Assembly (NCBI GenBank): GCA_021613375.1
Contig: CM038710.1
Coordinates: forward strand, 27,715,763 to 27,779,762
DNA length: 64,000 nt
Direction of reading: 5' to 3'
Origin: Megaleporinus macrocephalus
Lineage: Eukaryota; Chordata; Actinopteri; Characiformes; Anostomidae
Shown here: positions 35,327-45,700 of the stretch, one piece after another
Layout of the letters: the number at the start of each line of letters is the position of its first letter
How positions within the stretch are numbered: position 1 is the first letter of the stretch
Program-made: the position numbers and the translations under genes
The notes under the pieces: model-generated
What the model was told of the DNA's origin: nothing
Database searches by the model: none
What the model saw: only the letters and a program-made list of their open reading frames with translations

Positions 35327-35332
35327 AAAAAA
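35327..35332 (-). terminator. RNA polymerase III terminator of tRNA-Glu
   Basis: On the minus strand, a run of six T begins 8 bases after the tRNA 3' end, as expected for Pol III termination. Confidence 0.85.
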
Positions 35333-35339
35333 CGTATTG

Positions 35340-35411
35340 TTCCCTGACCGGGAATCGAACCCGGGCCGCGGCGGTGAGAGCGCCGAATCCTAGCCACTAG
35401 ACCACCAGGGA
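35340..35411 (-). tRNA. tRNA-Glu (anticodon CTC)
   Basis: The minus strand reads as a 72-base tRNA: acceptor stem TCCCTGG pairs with TCAGGGA plus discriminator A. The A box is TAGTGGCTAGG, the B box GGTTCGATTCC. The anticodon stem CGGCG/CGCCG encloses loop CTCTCAC, giving anticodon CTC, which reads GAG. The sequence is close to the standard vertebrate tRNA-Glu, and no intron is present. It stands alone, between tpd52l2 and a hAT-like element. Confidence 0.97.
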
Positions 35412-35499
35412 AGCTGAGATGAGTCGGAAGTCGATTCAATAAAAGGTTGCATGTGTAGCATTTCGTGTTCAATGTAACTCTTGAAGTATACGTTATTTA

Positions 35500-35625
35500 A
35501 TTTTTTTACAGCATTTAATGCATGTGTCATAGCTATTACACTGAGTATGTGCAGGGAAACCACTAACCTAACTGCAGAGCATGGGTTCTTTAAGGCAAGC
35601 GGCCTAAACTAATACATTAAAAATA
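35500..35625 (+). repeat. Dispersed repeat R5, copy 1
   Basis: ATGCATGTGTCATAGCTATT and GTGCAGGGAAACCACTAAC occur here, and in inverse orientation at 40090-40185. The two copies lie close to two different hAT insertions. Confidence 0.65.
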
Positions 35626-35634
35626 CCATATTAT

Positions 35635-36320
35635 CAGTGCTTAATTTGTAAAACATCAGGTAATGGAACACAAAGGTGGGGTGATCCAGCAAGTGGGCAG
35701 TGATGGAAAAGGTCCTGGAACACATAGACACAACAGTGCTTCAAGTGTCCACATAACAGTAGCATTCTATGCAATAAGATAGAACTAGCTTTTATGAATG
35801 CAGTAAGGAACTGCAACCATTAAATCTCAGAGATGCCACTGGAGGGATAGTAAAAAAAAACATCATGTTGCACAAAAACAACAATACATATACGAAAACT
35901 GCCTAACCTTGTAATTATTCAAATTACTCCACAACGCAGCCATTGCATCTACAGTCTTCACTCAATTTCGCGATTTGCTCTACTTGTCTGTGGCAGTTCA
36001 ATCCAAGATCGCACACGCAGCACAAGGTTGAATTGTACGAGCGGTGGACCAACAAGTTTCATAAACAGAAGAGACGATAACGTGGTAGTGCGCATGGACG
36101 CACGCTGTGACTGGCAAAATCAGGTTCATTTGGAGAAACCCTGCTCGCACTCTTCACTTGCGATTTATTTTAATCTACTTTGTAAATAAATCCCCATGTT
36201 AAAAACAAAAAATGTCACAGAGGTGCTGGGTCCATATAAATAAGTTCTAATACGCAGGTACTCGACACACAAGAGGTGCTGGATCTTGTTCCGGCAAGAT
36301 CCGGCACAAATTAAGCACTG
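35635..36320. mobile_element. Non-autonomous hAT-like element with CAGTGCTTAATTTGT termini
   Basis: The 686 bp element begins CAGTGCTTAATTTGT and ends with the exact inverse, ACAAATTAAGCACTG. The flanks CATATTAT and CATATAAT form an 8 bp target-site duplication with one mismatch. No transposase-like frame was found inside, so it would depend on enzymes from elsewhere. Confidence 0.85.
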
Positions 36321-36479
36321 CATATAATGTATTTATACAGCATTTCAGATTATTCTCTGATGTCTACATATAACATGTATGACTTTGGTCAGTGTGTTAA
36401 ATGCCCAGATGCGGTTATACGCACCCATTTACAACCATACGACTCTGCCCTGCACTGAAAGGAGCTGGTTTCCCTTTCT

Positions 36480-36700
36480 GGTGAGTTCATGAATAATATG
36501 ATAAGCTCTGCTCTGATTTGCTGGCACCACGATGATCACACAGAAGCAATATGAATATGAAGACCTTCATGTAATAAACTAGGTCCTTAGTTTACTATGT
36601 TAACCTTAGTTACTTGACGTTTGCTAGTAGTTATTACCAATACGAGCTACTTACTTTTGGGTGTAACATCAATACAAAGTAAATACAAGTTGTTACTCAT
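36480..36700. repeat. Dispersed repeat family R2, copy 2
   Basis: This is the partner of 28786-29000, with shared blocks ACGATGATCACACAGAAGC, AATAAACTAGGTC and GAGCTACTTACTTTTG. Confidence 0.55.
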
Positions 36701-37850
36701 TATAAAACTTTCAGCTAAGTTTCAGCTGATCTGCTTCAATAAGATAAAAAAAGTAGATAAAGTAAAAAAAAAAAAACCCACACAGCCACACAGCATGCCT
36801 GCTACTTGAAGGTACTGATGAACTGATTTGAATTTCAGTTGGCCAGGATCTTGATAAAGATGTGGGAGCAAAACTTTTGTTATGTTTTGCAGCCTGTTTT
36901 GCAAGTTTGCGTTCCACCTTCCGCCTGTACAAACTGTAGTATTTAAGGTGGAAAGGAACATTCAATTAAGAAGGTGGTACATAGGAAACCCGTTCAGACT
37001 TATTTAAAGATAAACATCAACCATGACTGGTAAACGTTATGATTTTTTGAAAAGTGTATGAAAAGTGCCAACATTGCCCTCACAGAGCACTGGAACGATA
37101 GATTTCTCCACAGAGTCTGTTATTTATGTCGCTGTTGTCATTTCACTTGGCAGCCATCTTGCAGCAGCTGGGCAGTGATTTCCAGCCATATAAAACCAGA
37201 CTCGAATAGAGATTCAAAACTGAAGGTCAAATTACAGTTTCAAAAAGATATTTGATATCTGTGATAAAATTTGACAAAACGTTAATACATTGTTTGTAGA
37301 GTTTTGGCCTGCTCTAGCTACTGCGCTTGCGCAGATCTCAATAACGAGGTCGACTTTACCCGCTCGTGCTGTAACCAGCAAGCTGATTGGCTGTTTGTCT
37401 CTGTTGGCGGGACTTTCTCTATTATTGGATGTTGTTGGCCGTTACAAACTTTTCCAATCAAATTTCAGTCTGGACTCTTCACTTTTGGATTTTGGGATCA
37501 GCTTGACTTACTGACCTTTTTTGTAAACGCAGAAGACAGTGTTTAAAATACCTGCATATAAGTTCTGGTTACCAAACCTTACAGACGAATGTCCATGTAC
37601 ATACAGTGTACTGATCTATGAACACGGTAAGAGAATAATGCAATGCTGGTTACACACCGCTAATGTCCCTTTACTGGAAAAGTCAGTGAGAAAACTTCAG
37701 CTGCCACAGTCCTTGAAATGAGCACTTGTGTCGTTGTGACCTCAGAGTGCTGTAAAATTTCCTTCACGTTTCTGTGTAACCGGCAAACCCTTCACTGCAA
37801 CCCACCAGGAACAGCAGGTATGCAGGGCGGAGAAGTGAGCCAGACTGCTG
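36701..37850. other. Stretch upstream of ppdpf without identified gene
   Basis: No family-like exon was seen. TGCGCTTGCGCAGA at about 37322-37335 looks like an NRF1 site, and GATTGG-type inverted CCAAT boxes follow near 37385, so an upstream promoter is possible. Nothing further can be supported. Confidence 0.4.
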
Positions 37851-37908
37851 TGAAATCCGAGTGAAGCCCCGCCTTTGGGAGGATCTCCCTCCTGAGGTCA
37901 CTTCAGAG

Positions 37909-38098
37909 GATAAAAGCTCTGGGGTCGAGCTGGTTTTTAGAGAGCGGTGCAGAGGCAACCTGAGGACCTTGGAGGGTTCTACCCTACAACCACAACACAA
38001 ATGGGCTCCGTCGCCTAGCGTTTACCCCACCAGAACATCGCCGACCAGCCGTGATTACATTGCTGCGATCTGAACATCGGCAGCCCCACATTTTAAAG
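37909..38098 (+). promoter_or_regulatory. Candidate ppdpf promoter and non-coding first exon
   Basis: GAGGATAAAAGC (about 37907-37918) is a TATA-like element. About 180 bases on, TTTTAAAG|GTGAGAAG (38098/38099) is a good splice donor. The next acceptor in gene context is CAG at 41671-41673, just before the ppdpf start codon. This would make a 5' UTR exon of about 150 bases and a 3.6 kb intron. It is an inference from motif spacing only. Confidence 0.45.
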
Positions 38099-39239
38099 GT
38101 GAGAAGAGAAACTTATTCCTAAGATAAAGCTGCTCACTGTCACGCTCATTAGGTCTGGTTTTAGAGCCAGTCTAAACAGTCACTTAAGTGATGTAGCAAC
38201 TGGCGAAAAGGCTGAAACTTAAGTGATGTTTTTTTTTCTTCTCAGTGTTCATTCATAGTATTAATATCATTGGTTATCAAAGAATACTAAGGCCGATCTC
38301 CTCATCCACCACTGGGTTGTTGTGATCTAGAGGTAAGGCCCAAGCTGACTCCCAGTGGCCTGATACTCTGTCAGTCTTGTTTCAGTTCTGCTTTCTCTCA
38401 TTGCTTCTTTGCTTCCAAAATAACAATGCATGCGAGTATGCTTGCAGTCTGAAGCAAAGCGTTTCTGCAAAACTGTTTACATAACCAGGTGGTGTGATTG
38501 GTTTATCCTCGGAATCTCTTACTCACGCTATGTGGCACAGATGGGTATTAACTGGGTCGGACTCTAAATCCCCAAGCTCACCTGGAACATGACTGTCTCC
38601 AGGTCCTTACTGCTATGCTGTCTGTAAGCCATGAGAAAAACATCTGCCTTCAATAGATTAGTTAAAGGTAATACAAATTTGTAGTACAATTTTGGGTTCA
38701 CTCTTTAAGTGATGGTTGAAAATGGCTCTTGACTTGGCCAACCACTTATTATAGAAATCATTCTAGAAAGGTTCTGGAGGGTGGTGGTGGTGGCAAGGGT
38801 GGGTAATATGAAGATATTGAGCTCTGAACGAACACTGACAAGCTACATGTTTCATTAAAAAGTGAGCAGAATTAGAGTTGTTTAATTGCATTGCATCGAG
38901 TGCAGTGCAGTTGGTAAAATACTGAAGAAAAATATTTATAAATGTATTATTATGTAGCGCTACCATCTTCTTGTCTGCTCCAACTGCCCAAAAAAGGTTT
39001 TAAATATTGTGATGCATATCTTGTATTGTGGAAATGTTTTTGTGCATTGCAATACAACACGTCACACCAATCACCCCGAATGGTGCACTAAGGTCATGCT
39101 TTTTCCCAAACACATGGTTTAGTTTCAGGCCCCTGCTTACTGGCTTACGGATACTGATGTTTTGTAATAGCTTTTCTTCTCTGTTCTTCAATAAGACACT
39201 AATTCTCACACTGTAATAAGTAGATGAGGTATAGGTGTA

Positions 39240-39395
39240 GAACAGATGTTCTCAGTTGTCCGGATTTGAGTATTCAGTTTAACTAGCTCTTCAAGTGTTT
39301 CATAATTACCCGATTAGCTGGATCAGGTGTTTTGAAGCACAGAATAATCGAACCTGTGCAGGGCATTAATTCCCCAAGACTGGATTATGTGTAAA
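39240..39395. repeat. Possible eroded hAT-type dispersed repeat
   Basis: The text TAGCTGGATCAGGTGTTTTG followed by AACCTGTGCAGGGCA resembles a repeat widely found in fish genomes that carries the phrase about a ligand-like AGCTGGATCAGGTGT block. No ends or duplication can be seen. Confidence 0.3.
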
Positions 39396-40089
39396 TGTAG
39401 AACTTCACAGTCATTCTGTGATTTATTTATTTCTTTTTTTATAATACTAAGCAAGTTAAAATCCTGAAAGACTGCCTGAATAGACTAAGATTTGTTTTAG
39501 CTTCACCTACCCTGTATGTGAAGACAAAATTTACGATGCAAATAAGCCCACTGTGTCTAAATAAGTCTAGACTGAAAGGTTGAAGTGCACACAGAGCTTA
39601 ATGTTGGCACCCACAGGTGCCCCCCTACGTGCCTTAATCAGAGTACGCTGGCATGGCCGTGCACTGAGCCCGTGCTGGTAACATGGCAGAACGCCATGCA
39701 ATGTGAGCTTACACATGCATGCATGTCACAGCCTGGTTGCTGGACTTCCCGGACTGTTAAGCTAAGCGGATCGCTGGATATGGAAACCCACACTCTGCTG
39801 GCTGCAGCTGTCGGCACATGTCTTTAAACTCGGATGAAGGTTAAAAGGAAGTAACAGCCTTGCAGGTTCTGACTAGAACTCATTTACTGCGTTCCAAGTC
39901 ATCAACCTGATGACCTTTGTGGAAACACACTGTAATGTACATGGATATTCTGGGGGCACTTTAAAGATGCTAAAAGTGTTTTGAATGTAATTATCTGTAA
40001 TTATTTTATTATTTTAAAGCTGAATAGTATCTTGAACCCTAAATAAACAAAAGGCTCCATTACTTAAGACCTAAGAAAAAAAAACTTTT

Positions 40090-40185
40090 TAAATGTATTA
40101 GTTCAGATAGGTTGCCGTATGTTAGTGGTTTCCCTGCACATACTCAGTTTAATAGCTATGACACATGCATTAATGCTTGAAAAAA
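40090..40185 (-). repeat. Dispersed repeat R5, copy 2 (inverted)
   Basis: The inverse of the 35500-35625 copy, ending next to the hAT element at 40199. Confidence 0.65.
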
Positions 40186-40198
40186 TAAAATAGCATGC

Positions 40199-41302
40199 TA
40201 GGGCTGGGCGATATGGGAAAAAATCTTATCACGATAATTTTTTTCATATCAGTCGATATCGATATATATCACGATATAAATAAAATCAGTATTTCCTTTT
40301 TACTTTAAGTGAGATATGAAGATATCAAAATGTACATTTTTTCTTAAATTGTTTTTATCCTCTAATTTATTTTCAGACAAATAGACAAATGTACTATAGA
40401 ACATTACACAACTGTATTAAACACATGCACACACACACATACACATACATATATGGGGCAGTATTAGTATGAACAGTATTCACACACAAACACTGTGTTA
40501 AGCAGGCTGTTGCTGGCCCTTTAAGTTCGGGCTGAGGAAAGGATTCGTAGCAGTGAGTCGACTCTATCGGCTCAAATGAGGAGTTGGTTTAGCGTTTCTG
40601 TTTTGGGTAGAAAATAAAGTTTCCCTTTCATATTTACCTTTATCGATTACGAAATTACGTCGATTAGCATAGTGTGCGTCGATGCGTTGCAAAGGTGGCC
40701 GCGTCTACTGAAAACATGGATTCATCCGGAGCGCAAGCTGCGTGTATCTAAAGTTGTGGGAGTATTTTACACAGAAACACAACAGTGTGGTGCTCTGTCA
40801 GCTCTGCACAACACAACAGCACAACTGCTATACACGAGTACTTGAAGCTCAAACACCCCGTAGAGCTTCATCAACACAGCAGCAAGACAGCAACTGTTTA
40901 CCTGTTTATCTTATTTTAGCAGATTATTTTAAGATTATTAACACGTGTAACATGTTTCTTTCAGTAGTAGTAACGTTTTCTGTCGTCATTTTCTCTTATT
41001 TTATTCTCTCTGCTCGACTGTGACGCCTGCAGTAACTTATTACTAGCACGTTGGTTAAGGTGCTGCTATGTCTACACTCTGCGCTGTGTGTCTCAACCAA
41101 ACATGAAATGGCTGGAACTCTGGTTCAGCCACCTGATTGGTTGGAGGCGGCGCTATTCTTATTCTCATTGGCTGTTCGTGTTGTCTCTCAAAACACGGAC
41201 GGAACTTAATTCTATCGACTTTCTATCGACTACGTCTTAAAGTTCTATCGAGGAAACGTTATTTCGCGATAATTATCGTTATCGTTTTATCGCCCAGCCC
41301 TA
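40199..41302 (+). mobile_element. hAT-superfamily element, copy 2, longest, with broken BED zinc finger
   Basis: The 1,104 bp element has ends TAGGGCTGGGCGATA and TATCGCCCAGCCCTA. Flanks TAGCATGC and TAACATAC fit an 8 bp duplication with two mismatches. The plus strand at about 40720-40890 holds parts of a BED finger: LWEYFTQKHNSVVLCQLC in one frame and IHEYLKLKHPVELH in another, matching the Cys-Cys...His-His order of hAT transposases of the ZBED type. Stops and frameshifts break it. It contains one copy of the 71 bp unit that is tripled in copy 3. Confidence 0.85.
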
Positions 41303-41714
41303 TAACATACACATGAAGACCTAACATTTTCCGTGCTGCAGGAGATGTGTGTTCTATTTTTTACCATGTTTTTCATCTTTATCCAAGACCTTTTTTTCCA
41401 AACAATGTTTTTACTCACCATAATGCCAACATTGACAATGGCTAGCTTGCTAACTGTGCTTGTTAACTGCTCTTGTTATGAGTGAATTGCTGGATTTCTT
41501 TTTCTCCTTATCTGTGAAGTAAAAGGAGCACATCACCACTTAGTGTGCTTGGGTAGCAGTCATGAAAAGTTCAATGCTTTATTGCTAAAACCACATCAAC
41601 ATATCATTGATTTTGTGAGCATGTGTTTCACACGTCCACTGCAGTCAGTTGTAACCATTCTTGTTGTGTGCAGGGATTCCATCTTTTCCACGGTTGACTT
41701 GAGGCTTAGTAAAA

Positions 41715-42638
41715 ATGGCGGCAATTCCTTCCAGCGGCTCCCTCGTTGCCACCCATGACTACTACCGAAGTAAGTTCTCTCATTCTCCAAAAATTGATTT
41801 ATGGCTTTTTATTGCAATCAAAAGACAATTTCTGTTAACGTGTCAATGTGAATGTTTCAGGGCGCATAGGATCCACTTCCAGTAACAGTTCCTGTGGCAG
41901 TTCGGAGTATACTGGGGAAGTCATTCCACACCACCCAGGTATGCAGTGAAGCACATCATTCACTTTCATTGTACAAGATATAATTAAAAACAAAACTTTT
42001 TTTTAGTGTGAAAAGTCTTATGCACATCTTTGTTGTAATTTCAGGTCTACCCAGACAAGACTCAGGCCACTGGTGGTCCAGTTTCTTTTTTGGAAAGCAG
42101 AATCAGATAGGAGCTCCTAATGGATTCGAAGCCCAACAGAAGTGAGTCTAAAATTTAAGGTCATTAAAGAACAGTCAGGGTCAGGCATAGGGGTATGAAT
42201 CTTTGACACCACAACCAATTCAGGCCATTTATTCAATAAATCATAAAACCAGACCCACTCAATTAATTTGGTACAATTCAGCAAAAACAGAATCAGCAAA
42301 GGTTACTGGAGGTGCACAGTAGTGCAACACAAACAATTAAAAAAGTACACCAGGGTATTTTAGTGATTTTCACTTGAAAATAGCCCACTTAATATTATTT
42401 TAATATTAGTACACATATTTAGACATTTTAACTTTAGACATTATTAGTATATAATATATATTATTACGCGTAACTTGGTCCTGACTTCTTGTTGTGTCAT
42501 TGGAATGGCAGGACTGGCACCTACACAGTGACTAACGGTCAGGTGACCTGCATTGCACGGGAGATGGTGATGAAGAGGCAACTAAGCGAGAGCAGTGACT
42601 CCGGCAAACCGGAACCTACCACGACCCCTGCCTCATAA
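41715..42638 (+). CDS. ppdpf: Pancreatic progenitor cell differentiation and proliferation factor
   Basis: PPDPF (exdpf in zebrafish) is a small protein needed for exocrine pancreas growth in zebrafish, and its biochemical activity is unclear. Four coding exons, 41715-41769, 41861-41938, 42045-42141 and 42512-42638, join in frame to give 118 residues (human 114). The highly conserved N-terminal half is present: MAAIPSSGSLVATHDYYRRR, SSNSSCGSSEYTGEVIPHHP and QDSGHWWSSFFFGKQNQ. The C-terminal half is less conserved but keeps VTCIAREMVMKRQLSES. The start codon lies 41 bases after a CAG acceptor at 41671-41673. AATAAA at 42881-42886 probably ends the transcript. Teleost a/b paralogue not resolved. 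Confidence 0.95.
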
Positions 42639-42880
42639 AACCCACCCACTTGTTAAGCCACACCCCTCATCCCAACCCAGAGTCGCAGGCGTAGATGCAG
42701 GCGACGGAGACTCCATCTTTTTGTTTGTTTGTTTTCTTTCTTTCATTTTTTTACTTTCAGTAGAACCAGGCTACTTTTAATGAAGACCAAAACTATTTCA
42801 TAAAAGCCTAAAAAAAGACTGTTATTTCCATGCAGCTTTTACCACTTTGTTACTGTGTGCACTCTGATGGTTTGCTACTG

Positions 42881-42886
42881 AATAAA
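42881..42886 (+). promoter_or_regulatory. Probable polyadenylation signal of ppdpf
   Basis: AATAAA about 240 bases after the stop codon, followed by T-rich sequence. Confidence 0.65.
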
Positions 42887-44805
42887 AGTCTGCAGTCTAT
42901 AGCTGTGCCTCTTTCTGTTTTCTCTTACACCTTAGCTCATACACAGACATCACCTTCCTGTTCAGTTCAGTTTCAGTTTTCAGTTGGTAGTCAGATTTTT
43001 TTTTTAAACCATACTGCAGTATCCATAAAGGGTACATACTGGCTTTAAGGACAGCATCATCTGAAGATCATTACATGGTTTAATGTTTAAACACCCCATA
43101 GTCATCATTACGGAGATGGAAAGATGCTGTTTCCTAAAGGTTATATATGCTAGGTGTCTTGGTAAAATATAAGCCCTGAAAAGTATTTGCTGTTTTGTGA
43201 TCATTTGGCACTCTTCATAAACACACTTTTCTCAGTCCCACAATTGAGCAAGCTTGCACTTGGTGGAACGTAATGGATAATTGCTGCAATTCTTTTTGAA
43301 AGGGGCATCCAGGTGGAGTTTAATCTGCAGAACTTGAATAAGGCTAAGATTCGTGTGTTTTATCTGTGTGAGCAGATAACAAAAGAAAAAGAACAATTGT
43401 GTTGATGAAAATTGAACAAAGAAGAAAAGTCTGAGAACATTTTCTTGATTATAAGGATAATCTAGTCACAACATATGCAAAAAGACCACCGGACAAGATA
43501 ACATTGGTACATTGGTATCCATCCCAAAAAGCACACTCAATCAGTAAACAACTTTCCTCACCCCGCTGGTGTTCTAACAAACTGAACTATAAAGTACACT
43601 ACTACTGTCCTCTGTTAACAGACTGTAAGTGATTTATCAGAATGAGTTACTATTACTCATACATACGAATCACTTATACTCATCCTGTTCTCTTTGTAAT
43701 ATTAATCACTGGAATATTGTAAGCCAGGGGTGGGGCACTGAGTCCCAGAGTGCATCAGATCCATACATAGCTCATGTGTGGCTTTGTTGCTGATGGGCAG
43801 CTTCAGGTCCAAATGGGTTTGTTCTGTCTTGTTGCATCACTTCCATGGAAAAGTTTAAAGGCTGTCCAGGGGCATTAAAGTTGCCTGTACATGCTCTATA
43901 GCCCTCCACACAATACAGAGTATTTCAGCGGCCCACCCAGCAAATATAAATGGAGTTATGAAATAACACACACCCAAACTTTTCCTGCTCCATCGCATGT
44001 CCTATGAATTCTCATTTCATCTTTGCATCTCAGTGCCTCCCTATTCTCTTCTGAAGTGTACAAACTGAAGTGTACATACAGACTTAAAGGGTCAATAGAT
44101 AAAATGTTGCAGAGCATCATTCTGACTTTGTCTTTCCACTTTGTGTACTACTTTCAATCCTAACATCAATAACATCGGAATTCTAACCCTGTTAGCGTTG
44201 TTATTAATATGCTCATGCATGATCATGTTAACACTCACCTACCTAAATTAACTGCTTTTTGTGTCCCGTGATCCTCCGGCTAATGCTGTCAGGCTTCCTA
44301 CGAACAGAGAGATTAGGATTAAACAGGCTTCAGTCTGATTAATTCTGATAGCTAGCTGAGAAGGGACACCTCTGGCTAATGCTGCTTGTATAACAACCCA
44401 CCTGTTTGGAAAGATAAGGCAGGATAGACGTCAACTGAAGACAAGTAACACTGAACCAGAAACAAGCCCATATGCACTTTTACTCACAGACAGAACAGCA
44501 GACAGCTGAGTGTAATTTTTGCAGTGTGTTCATAGGCTTTCACGACTGTTTAACCACACTTCCTGAAAGACATCCCCTGCACCATTTACCATATTCAACC
44601 ATGCACACTCACGTAACTGTGTTTGCCTGTTTGCAAGCCTCTCTTTAGAGAAGCCCAGCATTACTCACAGTTACAATTCAGTACCTGGTTTATCTTATCA
44701 CTGCTTCATGAATTATATAAGATATGCAGGTGGTGGATGGATGCAATGTGGGAGACATATCTGTAATTAAAAACAAAAAAAAGACAGAAAGACAAAGCTG
44801 GAGTC

Positions 44806-44807
<2 letters not shown>

Positions 44808-44840
<33 letters not shown>
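44808..44840. repeat. (CA)n microsatellite
   Basis: About 16 CA dinucleotides. Confidence 0.95.
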
Positions 44841-44841
<1 letters not shown>

Positions 44842-44929
44842 AGTTTAAAACTAATGTATGGAATGTAGAAACTTTGCAACAAGGTGCACATATAGGTTAT
44901 ATCAGTGCTGTTACATTACTTTTAATGTA

Positions 44930-45075
44930 GGTCTATGGAACCAGAAGTTTTTTCCAAGCTCTTTTGGAGCATTTCTTTTGGTCCATTCCTCTTAACTTTT
45001 CCACACAATGTAAACAGCAGCTGCTGGAAAACATAGAGGTATATGTTTTTCTTTAAACAGTGACGATATAGTGTC
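44930..45075 (+). repeat. Dispersed repeat family R3, copy 1
   Basis: Shares ATGTAGGTCTATGGAACCAG, TTTTGGAGCATTTCT and GTTTTTCTTTAAACAG in order with 61718-61915. It is followed by an inverted R4 fragment (about 45110-45180). Confidence 0.6.
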
Positions 45076-45109
45076 TTAATGAGTCCTGGGTCCCTTGCAT
45101 GCAAGTGTG

Positions 45110-45180
45110 ATGTGAGAGGGCGAGGAGGCGGGGACAACAGGGATTTCCTTACAGTCGTGGTGATAGGAACCAGGGGTGTC
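45110..45180 (-). repeat. Dispersed repeat family R4, inverted fragment
   Basis: GTCGTGGTGATAGGAACCAG is the inverse of the CTGGTTCCTATCACCACC block seen near 63480 and 63665. Confidence 0.5.
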
Positions 45181-45494
45181 CACAATACACATATAGCCAG
45201 TTTATATACCTGCACGTGTCTTCTGAGTTTGTATCTGTTTATAATGATAACAGTGATAAATCAATTTAAAATAAATAATTTTGGATATTATTTTGCTTTA
45301 GCCTGCCGTGCGTATACCTTTCTGTCACAGTGTAGGCTATTTAAAAAATACATTTTAGGCCAAAACCTTATCTCAGAACTACTGTAAAGTAGTGTCATAG
45401 ATACAGGGCAGTATGTTTAAACCATTTAACTAGTTGTTTTCTGATGCAGGGCTTTTAGAGACATTGAACGAAACAGGTTCTGCTCATTTGCAAT

Positions 45495-45700
45495 GTTCAT
45501 AATTTTATTTTTGGGGTCTACTGGAATAGATTTATATGCTTTCGTTTTCCCAAACATACATCTGTATTCACCTTCGGTCTGAAATACTATTAGAGCTCCT
45601 TTGTCTTTAAGCCCCGCCTCCTGATGAGCCCAGTGTGCTTTAGTCAGCTCACCCACTTTGTTTTGATTGGTCAACAGTCAGTGTAATTATGTAATTATGC
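45495..45700. repeat. Dispersed repeat family R1, copy 2
   Basis: The partner of 2545-2815, with the same order of TTTATTTTTGGGGTCTACT, CATACATCTGTATTCACC and a TGATTGGTCAACAGTCAG-type block. Confidence 0.6.

Noticed and set aside
36711..36965. Two overlapping minus-strand frames with hydrophobic ends
   Set aside because: The hydrophobic run comes from an A-rich tract. No family match or gene structure was found.
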